A DNA stretch of 64,000 nt from assembly GCF_022808175.1 (NCBI RefSeq), contig NZ_JALGBX010000034.1, positions 1 to 64,000 on the forward strand, read 5' to 3'. The notes under the pieces were generated by a model. The model saw only the letters and a program-made list of their open reading frames with translations, made no database searches and was not told the DNA's origin. Of this stretch, positions 26,261 to 34,261 are shown one piece after another. The position numbers were made by a program, and so were the translations under genes. Numbering within the stretch: position 1 is the stretch's first letter; the number at the start of each line of letters is the position of its first letter. The DNA is from Streptomyces sp. AP-93. GTDB taxonomy: Bacteria > Actinomycetota > Actinomycetes > Streptomycetales > Streptomycetaceae.

Positions 26261-27466
26261 GTGAGCAGCAGCACTCCGCTCGTGGTCACCACCCTTCGCA
26301 TCCCCGACCCCGGACCCCTCGCCACCCTGCCCCCCGGGCCGTCCAGCACCCTGTGGCTGCACCGCGGGGATGGACTGGCGGCCTGGGGAGAAGCCGCCCG
26401 ACTGGAGACAGCGGGGCCCGACCGATTCGACGAGGCGGACCGCCTGTGGCGGGAGTGGACCGCGGCGGCGGTGATCCGTGACGAGGTCCGCCGGCCCGGT
26501 ACCGGCCCCGTCGCCTTCGGCAGCTTCACCTTCGCCACGGCGGGAACATCAGCGCTGGTGGTACCCCGCGTACTTGTCGGCCGCCGGGACGGCGTCTCCT
26601 GGATGACCACAGTCGGAACACCCCCCAGCCCCCTCCCGAGACAGGAGCCCGCCCCGATGCCCCGGGCGATCTGGCAGCGCGACACGGCCGCCAGGCCCCA
26701 CTGGCAGCACGCCGTCGACGAGGCCGTGCGCCGCATCCGCGACGGCGAGGCCCACAAAGTCGTCCTCGCCCGGCAGGCGGTCGGAGAACTCAGCCACGCC
26801 GCCGACTTCCGGACCCTGACGTCCGCGCTCTCCCACCGCAACCCGGACTGCTTCACCTTCGCCGTCGACGGTCTCACCGGTGCCACACCGGAACTCCTTG
26901 TCCGCCGCACAGGACGGCAGATCACATCCATCGCCCTGGCCGGCACCTCCTGGCCGGGCGGCACCAGTCCGATCGGCACCGCGAAGAACGCGGAGGAACA
27001 CGGCTACGCGGCAACCTCCGTCACGGACACGCTGCGCCCCCTCTGCAGCGAACTCCACGCCTGCGACCAGCCAGAACTCCTACACCTTCCCCACCTCACC
27101 CACCTGGCCACCCGCATCACCGGAACCCTGAACGAGGACGTGTCCTCCCTCGGACTCGCAGGGGCGCTCCACCCCACCGCAGCGGTCGGAGGCACACCCA
27201 CCGACCGCGCACTCGACCTGATCCAGATCCTGGAGAACACCGACCGCGGGAGGTACGCGGCCCCGGTGGGATGGCAGGACGCCCACGGGGACGGCGAATG
27301 GTGCATCGCCCTGCGATGCGCGGCCATCAAGGGCAACCGCCTACAGCTGTACGCGGGCTGCGGAATCGTGGCCGACTCAGAACCGGAAGCCGAGTGGCAG
27401 GAGACCGAGGTGAAGCTGACCGCGATGCGCAGCCTCTTCGAGGAACTCGTGCCCGCTCTCAGGTAG
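26261..27466 (+). CDS. menF: MenF-type isochorismate synthase
   Basis: A 401-residue chorismate-utilising enzyme that makes isochorismate, substrate of MenD. The conserved C-terminal domain shows HKVVLARQ, CFTFAVDGLTGATPELLV, SIALAGTSWPGG, the acidic AKNAEEHGYAA, HLATRITGTL, LHPTAAVGGTP and GRYAAPVGW ending with CIALRCAAI. Salicylate synthases and siderophore isochorismate synthases share these motifs, but the neighbours argue for MenF. GTG at 26261 has only a weak ribosome-binding site. Last gene of menE-methyltransferase-menF; downstream is degenerate sequence. Confidence 0.88.
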   Translation: MSSSTPLVVTTLRIPDPGPLATLPPGPSSTLWLHRGDGLAAWGEAARLETAGPDRFDEADRLWREWTAAAVIRDEVRRPGTGPVAFGSFTFATAGTSALVVPRVLVGRRDGVSWMTTVGTPPSPLPRQEPAPMPRAIWQRDTAARPHWQHAVDEAVRRIRDGEAHKVVLARQAVGELSHAADFRTLTSALSHRNPDCFTFAVDGLTGATPELLVRRTGRQITSIALAGTSWPGGTSPIGTAKNAEEHGYAATSVTDTLRPLCSELHACDQPELLHLPHLTHLATRITGTLNEDVSSLGLAGALHPTAAVGGTPTDRALDLIQILENTDRGRYAAPVGWQDAHGDGEWCIALRCAAIKGNRLQLYAGCGIVADSEPEAEWQETEVKLTAMRSLFEELVPALR

Positions 27467-27562
27467 CTGAGGAGACCGGCAGGACCTGGCTCGGCCGGGT
27501 TGTGCCGGGCATCAGCTCAGATTGCCGGGCGGGTTCCTTCGCGAGGTTCGGCCGTGCACGCC

Positions 27563-27840
27563 CCCACGGACAGGGAACGGGGTGTGTGGAAGGCCCCGGC
27601 GAACGTCGCTCTGGCCGGGATCACCGGCCTGGAATCCAGGGCGAGCGACCAGGACCAGGGCGACAACCTGTCGCTGAACTTCCTGCGCGAGTTTGCCGGC
27701 CGGGGGACCGTGGTCTGGGGGTCATGGGCGCCACGCAGGCGGAGGGCTACTTCGTCCAGGCCGGGAAGGGCGTCACCATGACCCAGGACGACATCGACCG
27801 GACCCTGCTACCCGCCGGCCCGGCCGGCAAGCCCCGTTAC
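27563..27840 (+). pseudogene. Broken contractile tail sheath gene
   Basis: Two pieces of a phage-tail/contractile-injection sheath C-terminus survive in different frames. Frame 1 (about 27563-27719) encodes DRERGVWKAPANVALAGITG and then LREFAGRGTVVWG, the conserved sheath block. Frame 2 (about 27718-27810) encodes VMGATQAEGYFVQAGKGVT and then MTQDDIDRTLL, matching the sheath C-terminal domain. The roughly 80-100 residues normally between them are missing, and both ends run into noise, so it is a deleted, frameshifted remnant. It sits between menF and tRNA-Lys. No tube, baseplate or spike gene is nearby. Confidence 0.7.
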
Positions 27841-27922
27841 CTCGTGCCCGCTCGTGCGCCTCCTGCCCAGCAGATGATGGGCCGTCCGCTCACGCATCGC
27901 CCACGCACGGGCCCGGAAACGA

Positions 27923-27962
27923 CTGAGCGCCCCACCCGGTCGGAACCGGGTGGGGCGCTCAG
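27923..27962 (-). terminator. 18-bp stem terminator of tRNA-Lys
   Basis: CTGAGCGCCCCACCCGGT and its exact complement are separated by 4 bases, just downstream of tRNA-Lys on the minus strand. Confidence 0.88.
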
Positions 27963-27999
27963 TAGCAGGTCAGAGGACGTGTCCCCCGCCTGCGAGCAG

Positions 28000-28072
28000 T
28001 AGGCCATGTCGGACTCGAACCGACAACCAACGGATTAAAAGTCCGCTGCTCTGCCAATTGAGCTAATGGCCC
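28000..28072 (-). tRNA. tRNA-Lys(TTT)
   Basis: A 73-nt cloverleaf; acceptor GGGCCAT/ATGGCCT, anticodon loop CTTTTAA, T-loop TTCGAGT. CCA is not encoded. It borders the right end of the accessory insert. Confidence 0.95.
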
Positions 28073-28173
28073 TCGGTGTGCTCACCCCAGAGCATAGCCG
28101 CAGAGCGCGGGACAGCCGATCGCATATGGGTCGTCCGGCCCGGGGAAGTCGTCGCGGCGGTGGGCGCGCACGG

Positions 28174-28210
28174 ACAGGGCCCCTACGACGAGTTGTCGCA
28201 GGGGCCCTGT
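28174..28210 (-). terminator. Terminator of the DEAD-box helicase gene
   Basis: A long inverted repeat, ACAGGGCCCCTACGAC paired with TTGTCGCAGGGGCCCTGT with minor mismatches, 26 bases after the helicase stop on the minus strand. Confidence 0.82.
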
Positions 28211-28235
28211 CAGGCGATCAGTTCAGCGGCTGGTC

Positions 28236-30656
28236 TCAGCCGTTGCGCTTCCAGCGGGGCTTGTCGTCGCGGCGCCCGAAGGAGGAGCCACCGGTCGAAC
28301 CGGAGCCGGAGGGGCGGTTGTCGTCGCGGCGGCCGTACGGGCGGTCGCCACCGGCGGCCGGACGGTCGCCACCGGAGCGGAAGCCGCCCGAGGGACGGTC
28401 GTCGCGACGGAAGCCACCACCGGCGGGACGGTCGCCACCGGAGCGGAAGCCGCCACCGGCCGGGCGGTCGCCACCGGAGCGGAAGCCGCCACCGGTGGGA
28501 CGGTCGCCACCGGAGCGGAAGCCGCCACGGTCGCCACCACGGTCGTCACGGTTGAAGCCACCGGACGGACGGTCGTCGCGACGGAAGCCGCCACGGTCGC
28601 CACCACGGTCGTCACGGTTGAAGCCACCCGAGGGGCGGTCGTCGCGACGGAAGCCACCACCGGTGGGACGGTCGCCACCGGAGCGGAAGCCGCCACCGGC
28701 CGGACGGTCGCCACCGGAACGGAAGCCACCGGACGGACGGTCGTCGCGGCGGAAGCCGCCACGGTCGCCACCACGGTCGTCACGGTTGAAGCCACCCGAG
28801 GGGCGGTCGCCACCGGAGCGGAAGCCGCCTCCGGCCGGACGGTCGCCACCGGAGCGGAAGCCGCCACGGTCGCCACCGCGGTCACCGCGGTCGTCACGGC
28901 GGAAGCCGCCACGGTCGCCGCCACGGTCACCACGGTCGTCGCGACGGTTGTCACGGCGCTCGTAGTTGCCACGGTCGTCACGGCTCTGGAACGCGGGGCG
29001 CTCCTCCGCGACCGGCTCGGCCACGGCGGCCGCGACCTCGGCCTCGGCGGCCTCGACCACCTCGGCGACAGCGGCCTCCGGGTCCTCGCCGCGCTCACGC
29101 GCGGAGCGGGCGACCAGGCGGTCGGCCTCCTCGCGCAGCTCGACGGCACGGCGCGACAGGCGCTCCAGCTGCTTGGTGAGGTCGGCGACCTCGCGCTCGG
29201 CCTGCTTCGCGGCGTTGTTCGCGGAGTCGGCCTGGACCTGGGTCAGCGAACGGGCACCGGTGATCTCGGCGACCTCGGGGTCGAAGGCGCCGACGCCCTG
29301 GACGATGTGGCGCGAGGCGTCGACGCCCGCGTCCTCCATCAGGCGGAAGATCTGGCGGCGCTGGTGCGGAAGCGCCAGCGAGACGACGACACCGGACTTG
29401 CCGGCGCGGGCGGTACGGCCCGAGCGGTGCAGGTAGTCCTTGTGGTCGCCGGCCGGGTCCACGTTCAGGACCAGGTCGATGCCGTCGACGTGGATGCCGC
29501 GGGCGGCGACGTCGGTGGCGACGAGCGCGTTGACGTATCCGTCCTTGAAATCGGCGAGGACGCGGGTACGGGCACCCTGCGTCATGCCGCCGTGCAGCGC
29601 GTCGGCCTTCACACCGGACTCGATGAGCTGCTCGGCGATGCGGTCGGCGCCCAGCTGGGTGCGGACGAAGATGATGGTGCGGCCCTTGCGGGCGGCGATG
29701 GCGGCCGTGACCGGCGCCTTGTCCTTCGGCTTCACGACGAGGACGTGGTGCGTCATGGTCGTGACGTTGCCCTGCGCGCTGTCGACCTCGTGCGTGACGG
29801 GGTTGGTCAGGTAGCGCTTGACCAGGGTGCCGATCTCGTTCTCCATGGTGGCGGAGAAGAGCATGCGCTGGCCGCCGCCGGGGATCTGGTCGAGCAGCTC
29901 GGTGACCTCGGGCAGGAAGCCCAGGTCCGCCATCTGGTCGGCCTCGTCGAGGACCGCGACCTGGACGTTCGCCAGGGAGCAGGCGCCACGGTTGATGATG
30001 TCGCGCAGACGGCCCGGGGTGGCGACGAGGACGTCGACACCGCGCTCCAGAGCGAAGATCTGGTTGCTCATGGAGGTACCGCCGCAGACGACCTTCATCT
30101 TGAGGCCGAGGACGTCGCCGTAGGGCTGGAGAGCGTCGGCGACCTGCATCGCGAGCTCACGCGTCGGCGTCAGGATGATCGCGCGGGGCTTCTTCTTCTC
30201 GGTGTGCCCGCCGGCCAGCGAGGCCAGGGTCGGCAGACCGAAGGAGAGGGTCTTGCCGGAGCCGGTGCGGCCACGGCCGAGGATGTCCTTGCCGGCCAGG
30301 GCGTCCGGGATGGTCGCGGCCTGGATCGGGAAGGGCGCGGTGACGCCGTTCTGCGCGAGCTTGCGCACGATGCCGTCCGGCAGACCGAGGTCGCCGAAGG
30401 TCAGGGTGGGCTCGGCGTCGGCGTCGTCGGCAGCGTCGTCATCGGACGCGGCGTCGTCGAAGTCTTCGGTGGAGTCCTCGAAGGAGTCGTCGGACTCGGC
30501 GGACCCGTGGTTCGTCACGTCGGCCTCGAGGGCCTCGATGATCTCGTCGGCGACTACGGCCTCGATGGCCTCGGTGACCGCGAGGGTCTCGGCGTCGACG
30601 ATCTCGTTGGAGTCGTTCTCGGGCATGACGGAACGGTCAGAACTGGAAATGGACAT
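28236..30656 (-). CDS. DEAD-box RNA helicase with RGG-like tail
   Basis: An 806-residue ATP-dependent RNA helicase. An acidic N-terminus of about 85 residues (Asp/Glu/Ala-rich) precedes the helicase core. Motifs are GRGRTGSGKT (I), PTRELA (Ia), ATPGRLRD, VLDEADQM (II, DEAD), LFSATM (III), ATDVAARGIHVDG (V) and HRSGRTAR (VI). A coiled-coil-like stretch follows the core. The last 200 residues are built from GGFRSGGDRP and GGFNRDDRGGDR repeats. Such RGG tails bind RNA non-specifically and promote condensation; the family works in mRNA and ribosome remodelling, often in the cold. ATG at 30656 is chosen; the frame stays open for 28 codons upstream. Confidence 0.93.
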   Translation of the reverse strand: MSISSSDRSVMPENDSNEIVDAETLAVTEAIEAVVADEIIEALEADVTNHGSAESDDSFEDSTEDFDDAASDDDAADDADAEPTLTFGDLGLPDGIVRKLAQNGVTAPFPIQAATIPDALAGKDILGRGRTGSGKTLSFGLPTLASLAGGHTEKKKPRAIILTPTRELAMQVADALQPYGDVLGLKMKVVCGGTSMSNQIFALERGVDVLVATPGRLRDIINRGACSLANVQVAVLDEADQMADLGFLPEVTELLDQIPGGGQRMLFSATMENEIGTLVKRYLTNPVTHEVDSAQGNVTTMTHHVLVVKPKDKAPVTAAIAARKGRTIIFVRTQLGADRIAEQLIESGVKADALHGGMTQGARTRVLADFKDGYVNALVATDVAARGIHVDGIDLVLNVDPAGDHKDYLHRSGRTARAGKSGVVVSLALPHQRRQIFRLMEDAGVDASRHIVQGVGAFDPEVAEITGARSLTQVQADSANNAAKQAEREVADLTKQLERLSRRAVELREEADRLVARSARERGEDPEAAVAEVVEAAEAEVAAAVAEPVAEERPAFQSRDDRGNYERRDNRRDDRGDRGGDRGGFRRDDRGDRGGDRGGFRSGGDRPAGGGFRSGGDRPSGGFNRDDRGGDRGGFRRDDRPSGGFRSGGDRPAGGGFRSGGDRPTGGGFRRDDRPSGGFNRDDRGGDRGGFRRDDRPSGGFNRDDRGGDRGGFRSGGDRPTGGGFRSGGDRPAGGGFRSGGDRPAGGGFRRDDRPSGGFRSGGDRPAAGGDRPYGRRDDNRPSGSGSTGGSSFGRRDDKPRWKRNG
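28310..28985 (-). repeat. RGG-coding repeat array in the helicase gene
   Basis: Imperfect repeats of about 30 and 45 bases, spelling GGFRSGGDRP and GGFNRDDRGGDR peptides, fill nearly 700 bases. The repeat number is likely to vary between strains. Confidence 0.88.
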
Positions 30657-30910
30657 GCGAAATGCGAAACCTTCCGGAGTCTCGGCACGCGCCCAAACTC
30701 CGTGAATTCGCAAATCGACCGCCTCAATGCGGTCAGCCACGGCTGGGGAGAGTACGCGCCACGCGGCGCTCTTCGGAGTCGGCGCCGGGCAATGGGATCA
30801 AACGATCTATAACCATACGCACCCTCCCCCGGGTCTGGCAAGTCACTCCCCCGAAGACGGCGCTGACCTGCGGAAACACCATCCGCCCGCCGGACCGAGA
30901 CGGGCGGATG

Positions 30911-30936
30911 GGCCCGGTCCGAGCCGGAACCGGGCC
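30911..30936. terminator. Hairpin beside the lipoprotein stop codon
   Basis: GGCCCGGT and ACCGGGCC form an 8-bp stem with a 10-base loop at the 3' end of the lipoprotein gene. Confidence 0.55.
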
Positions 30937-31508
30937 TACGGCTGGGTGCCCGGACCGTCCGACGGCTCCGGCTGCGGGGGCTCCGGACTCGGTGTGGGTT
31001 CCGTCACGGGCGGCGGCGGGGAGACCGGCGGTTCGGGGGTCGGCGGCTGCGGGGTCGGGGAGGCGGGCTGGCCGCCCCCGGAGGAGCCGCCTCCGCCGGA
31101 GCCCGACCCGGAACCGGAACCGCCCGCCGGGGGCTGCTGGGGGCCCTGGCCGCCCGCTCCGCCGCCCGGACCGGCCGACGGTGAGGGGGCCCCGGGCGGA
31201 CCGGCCGGCGCGCCCGGGCTGGGGGAGGCCCCGGCCGCGCCGGAGGTGGTCCCGGGGCCCCCGGCCTTGCCGTCCTGGTTGCCCGTACCGCCCTTCGAGC
31301 CGTGGCCGCCGCCCTGGGTCCCGGCGCTCTTCCCGGACGAGGAGCCACCGCCGGACGTGCCGCCCTGGACGCCCGTCGACGCGGAGGGCCCGGGCTTCGC
31401 GGTGTCCTCCCCGACGCTCATGCAGCCCGCGGTCGCCGCCACCGCGAGCGCGGCGACGGCCAGGCGAAGCGACCGGGAGGATCGGAGGGAAGCGGACAAC
31501 TGGCGCAC
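30936..31508 (-). CDS. Putative low-complexity lipoprotein
   Basis: A 190-residue protein with a signal sequence (RLAVAALAVAATAGC) ending in a probable lipobox cysteine, followed entirely by Gly/Ser/Pro-rich sequence and a Pro/Glu/Thr C-terminus. No folded domain is recognisable. The GTG at 31508 follows GGAGG by 6 bases, giving a normal-length signal peptide starting RQLSAS. It could be a wall-spanning surface protein. Function unknown. Confidence 0.75.
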   Translation of the reverse strand: MRQLSASLRSSRSLRLAVAALAVAATAGCMSVGEDTAKPGPSASTGVQGGTSGGGSSSGKSAGTQGGGHGSKGGTGNQDGKAGGPGTTSGAAGASPSPGAPAGPPGAPSPSAGPGGGAGGQGPQQPPAGGSGSGSGSGGGGSSGGGQPASPTPQPPTPEPPVSPPPPVTEPTPSPEPPQPEPSDGPGTQP

Positions 31509-31625
31509 GGGGCACCTCCGGAACGCTGGCAAGGGTCCGCGGTGAGCGGGTCAGTGTGCCCAACTCCCTCTGCCCCGTAAGGGACACGCCCCAAAACGCC
31601 CCGAGGGGAGACGGGTGGCGCACCC

Positions 31626-32000
31626 TCAGGCGAACAGGTGTCCCGCCACCTGGTGGCCGAGCGTGACCCCACCCAGCCCGACCAGCACCGAGGCCGCCAC
31701 ATTGGCCGCCGCCAGGAACGTCCAGCCCCGCTCGGCAAGGCGCAGCGTCTCGTAGGAGAACGTCGAGTAGGTGCTCAGTGCCCCGCACAGTCCCGTACCG
31801 AGCAGCAGGTTCAGCCGCGAGGAGGCGGCCCCGTCCAGCACCGCCCCGGTCAGCGCCCCCAGCACCAGGGAGGCGGCCGCGTTCACCACGAAGGTCCCCC
31901 AGGGGAAGACCGAGTCGTGCCGCGCCTGCACCGCCCGGTCGGTCAGGTACCGCAGGGGCGCCCCGACGGCCGCGCCCACCATGACGATCAGCCAGTTCAT
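31626..32000 (-). CDS. crcB: Fluoride exporter CrcB (copy 1)
   Basis: A 124-residue, four-helix membrane protein of the Fluc/CrcB channel family that removes fluoride from the cytoplasm. The FPWGTFVVNAAASLVLGAL block and the GLCGALSTYSTFSYE motif, with the pore-lining Phe and Ser/Thr residues, are present. Its ATG overlaps the stop of the second crcB (ATGA). Two unequal CrcB proteins encoded together usually form a heterodimeric channel. Confidence 0.93.
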   Translation of the reverse strand: MNWLIVMVGAAVGAPLRYLTDRAVQARHDSVFPWGTFVVNAAASLVLGALTGAVLDGAASSRLNLLLGTGLCGALSTYSTFSYETLRLAERGWTFLAAANVAASVLVGLGGVTLGHQVAGHLFA

Positions 32001-32506
32001 GCCCGGCCCCGGACGCGCCCCGGGACGTGCCCCCGGCCCCGGCCGTCGCCTGCCGCGCGCCGGGTGATCGCGGCCGCCGCCCACACCGCGCCGAGCGCCC
32101 CGGCCACCGTGAGCCCGGCGTACGCCAGCGCGGTACCGGCCTCACCTGCGTCGAGCAGCCGCGCGAAGTCCACGGCGTAGGTGGAGAAGGTGGTGAACCC
32201 GCCGAGTACCCCGACCCCGAGGAAGGGCCGTACGAGGGGATGCGCCGACCGGCCGCCCTCGCTGATCAGCACCATGAGGACACCGATGAGCGCGCAGCCC
32301 GTCACGTTGATCCAGAAGGTCCCCCACGGGAAGGCCGCGGGCGCGGCCGGCCACAGCAGCCCGACCCCGTACCGCGCCGCGGCGCCCGCCGCGCCGCCGG
32401 CCGCCACGGCCGCGAGCACCCGGCGCTGCGGTTCGGCGCGCTGGGCCGGCACGTGGAGATCGACGTCCGGGTCGATGGCCTCGGCACCTTCCGCCGGCCG
32501 GGTCAT
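31997..32506 (-). CDS. crcB: Fluoride exporter CrcB (copy 2)
   Basis: A 169-residue CrcB with a cytoplasmic N-terminal extension of about 35 residues. AFPWGTFWINVTGCALIG and GVLGGFTTFSTYAVDF are the family signatures. The ATG at 32506 has AAGGGGAG about 6 bases upstream and overlaps the stop of a possible 9-codon upstream ORF. No fluoride-riboswitch-like sequence is visible ahead of it; the space to the divergent zincin gene is only 106 bp. Confidence 0.92.
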   Translation of the reverse strand: MTRPAEGAEAIDPDVDLHVPAQRAEPQRRVLAAVAAGGAAGAAARYGVGLLWPAAPAAFPWGTFWINVTGCALIGVLMVLISEGGRSAHPLVRPFLGVGVLGGFTTFSTYAVDFARLLDAGEAGTALAYAGLTVAGALGAVWAAAAITRRAAGDGRGRGHVPGRVRGRA

Positions 32507-32532
32507 CCCCGCTCCCCTTCGCATGTCGCCAC
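32503..32532 (-). CDS. Possible leaderless 9-codon uORF of crcB
   Basis: GTG at 32532 opens a frame VATCEGERG whose TGA overlaps the ATG of the downstream crcB. A GAGAAT -10 box (32539-32544) ends 6 bases before the GTG, the same spacing as at the divergent zincin gene. It may couple translation into crcB, or be fortuitous. Confidence 0.35.
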   Translation of the reverse strand: MATCEGERG

Positions 32533-32615
32533 CGGGCCATTCTCGCGCGCCGGGTCCCGGCCCGCCGGAAACGAGCCGCCGCAATCGGAGCCCGGCACGG
32601 GAGAATGGCCCCGTG
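32532..32615. promoter_or_regulatory. Mirror-image leaderless promoters
   Basis: The sequence GAGAATGGCCC(C/G)GTG occurs once on each strand (plus 32601-32615, minus 32544-32532 and beyond), nearly identical and facing outwards. Each pairs a -10 box with a GTG 6 bases later. Confidence 0.5.
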
Positions 32616-32963
32616 CTGGAGATGACGCGTGACGCGTTCGAAGAGCTGGTGGCCGAAGCGCTGGACTCGATCCCCGAGGAGCTGACCCGGGTCATGGACA
32701 ACGTGGCCGTCTTCGTGGAGGACGAGCCCGCTTCCGACGACCCCGAACTGCTCGGCCTCTACGAGGGGACCCCGCTCACGGAGCGCGGCGAGTGGTACGC
32801 CGGGGTCCTGCCCGACCGGATCTCGATCTACATGGGGCCGACCTTGCGGATGTGCGAGAGCGCGGAGGAGGTGGTCCACGAGGTCGCCGTGACGGTCGTC
32901 CACGAGATCGCCCACCACTTCGGCATCGACGACGAGCGGCTCCACGAACTCGGCTGGGGCTGA
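32613..32963 (+). CDS. Small zincin-like metallopeptidase family protein
   Basis: A 116-residue cytosolic protein of the short metallopeptidase family with the zinc motif HEIAHHFGI (HExxH, about residues 96-100) and a third ligand candidate in DDERLHELGWG. The N-terminus LEMTRDAFEELVAEALDSIP is characteristic. Substrate unknown. The GTG start has no Shine-Dalgarno sequence but a GAGAAT box 6 bases upstream, implying a leaderless mRNA. Confidence 0.87.
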   Translation: MLEMTRDAFEELVAEALDSIPEELTRVMDNVAVFVEDEPASDDPELLGLYEGTPLTERGEWYAGVLPDRISIYMGPTLRMCESAEEVVHEVAVTVVHEIAHHFGIDDERLHELGWG

Positions 32964-33096
32964 CCTCCCGGGGCGCCCCGGACCCGCCCCGGACCCGCCC
33001 CGGACCCGCCCGCGGGAATCGTTTTGGCGATCGCCGCCGGGATCCCATATGCTTCTCACGTCCCCGACGCGCTGGAAAGTGCCCGGCGGGCCTTTA

Positions 33097-33169
33097 GCCC
33101 TCATCGTCTAGTGGCCCAGGACGCCGCCCTTTCAAGGCGGTAGCACGGGTTCGAATCCCGTTGGGGGTA
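33097..33169 (+). tRNA. tRNA-Glu(TTC)
   Basis: A 73-nt cloverleaf with anticodon stem CCGCC/GGCGG enclosing CTTTCAA, T-loop TTCGAAT and acceptor GCCCTCA/TGGGGGT. CCA is not encoded. First of a tRNA trio. Confidence 0.96.
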
Positions 33170-33208
33170 CGCATTACCGTGTGCGAGACTTGTGCTCGCA
33201 CATTGCAA

Positions 33209-33282
33209 GGACCTGTGGAGCAGTTGGTTAGCTCGCCACCCTGTCAAGGTGGAGGTCGCGGGTTCAAGTCCCGTCAGGTTCG
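33209..33282 (+). tRNA. tRNA-Asp(GTC), first copy
   Basis: A 74-nt cloverleaf with loop CTGTCAA. It is identical to the second copy at 39700-39773. Confidence 0.96.
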
Positions 33283-33304
33283 CTGAAGCCGGAAACGGTT
33301 TCGT

Positions 33305-33381
33305 GGCTGGGTAGCTCAGTTGGTACGAGCGATCGCCTGAAAAGCGATAGGTCGCCGGTTCGACCCCGGCCCCAGCCACCA
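33305..33381 (+). tRNA. tRNA-Phe(GAA), CCA encoded
   Basis: Anticodon stem ATCGC/GCGAT encloses CTGAAAA; acceptor GGCTGGG/CCCAGCC is followed by A and a genomic CCA, unlike the other tRNAs here. Confidence 0.95.
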
Positions 33382-33386
33382 GAATC

Positions 33387-33419
33387 AAGAAGGCCCCGTC
33401 CATCGGACGGGGCCTTCTT
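33387..33419. terminator. 15-bp terminator between tRNA-Phe and ccdA
   Basis: AAGAAGGCCCCGTCC and GGACGGGGCCTTCTT form a perfect stem with a 3-base loop; it can serve both converging transcripts. Confidence 0.92.
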
Positions 33420-33421
33420 CG

Positions 33422-34261
33422 TCATTCCCCGCCGGCCTGCGCCGCCCGGGCCCGTCGGCGCCACTGCGCCAGGCCCACGCCCGCGGCCGACACGGCCACC
33501 AGCCCGAGCAGCGCCCAGTCCGGAACCGCGTCCGCCACGGCCTGGACCCGCTGCTCCACCGCGAACGAATCGTCCACGTCCAGCAGCCCCGGCAGGGCGC
33601 TCGCCCCGTCGTAGGCCAGGAACAGCGCGCCCAGCAGGATGAAGAACAGGCCCGAGGCGAGCGAGGTCGTGTGCAGTTCGAAGCGGCCGACCGAGAGCGC
33701 GCGGCCGCGCAGCCAGCGCCGGCGGCCCAGATCGAAGCGCTCCCAGAGCAGTGCCAGCACGAACAGCGGCACGGCCATGCCCAGTGCGTACACCGCCAGC
33801 AGCAGGCCTCCGTAGACCGGACTGCCGCTGACCGCCGCCACCGTCAGGACGCTGCCGAGGATGGGCCCGGCGCAGAAGCCGGCCAGCCCGTAGACCGCGC
33901 CCAGCGCGTACACCGACAGGGCGGTGGTCGGCCGGATCCTCCCCGACAGCTCCGAGATCCGCTTCGGGGCAAAGCCCAGGCCCAGGATCTGGGCGAGGCC
34001 GAGCCCGATGATCAGCCAGCCGCCGAACATCACGAGGGCCTCGCGGTTGCCGTGGAAGAACCGCCCGGCGTACGACCCTGCCGCTCCCAGCGGTACGAGG
34101 GTGCTCGCGAGGCCCGCGTAGAAGATCCCGGTGCGCGCCAGCAGCCGGGACGTGGAGTCGATGGAGTAAGCGAAGAAGGCGGGCAGGAGCAGCGCGCTGC
34201 ACGGGCTGAGCAGCGCGAGGAGGCCGCCGAGCAGGGCGGCCAGGTATCCGACGTCGGTCAC
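33422..34261 (-). CDS. CcdA-type thiol-disulfide membrane transporter
   Basis: A 279-residue, six-helix DsbD/CcdA family protein that carries reducing equivalents from cytoplasmic thioredoxin across the membrane. Its redox cysteines are recognisable in LLSPCSALLLPAF near residue 20 and GLAGFCAGPILGS near 130. The GTG at 34261 overlaps the stop of the DsbA-like gene (GTGA), so the two are translated together and probably form one thiol-exchange system for secreted proteins. Confidence 0.9.
   Translation of the reverse strand: MTDVGYLAALLGGLLALLSPCSALLLPAFFAYSIDSTSRLLARTGIFYAGLASTLVPLGAAGSYAGRFFHGNREALVMFGGWLIIGLGLAQILGLGFAPKRISELSGRIRPTTALSVYALGAVYGLAGFCAGPILGSVLTVAAVSGSPVYGGLLLAVYALGMAVPLFVLALLWERFDLGRRRWLRGRALSVGRFELHTTSLASGLFFILLGALFLAYDGASALPGLLDVDDSFAVEQRVQAVADAVPDWALLGLVAVSAAGVGLAQWRRRARAAQAGGE

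Noticed and set aside
28310..28985. CRISPR-like regular repeats
   Set aside because: The periodic sequence is in-frame coding repeat for an RGG-type tail, without spacers of unique sequence.
32507..32612. Possible fluoride riboswitch ahead of crcB
   Set aside because: No match to the crcB-motif pseudoknot; the spacer is short and already holds two promoters.
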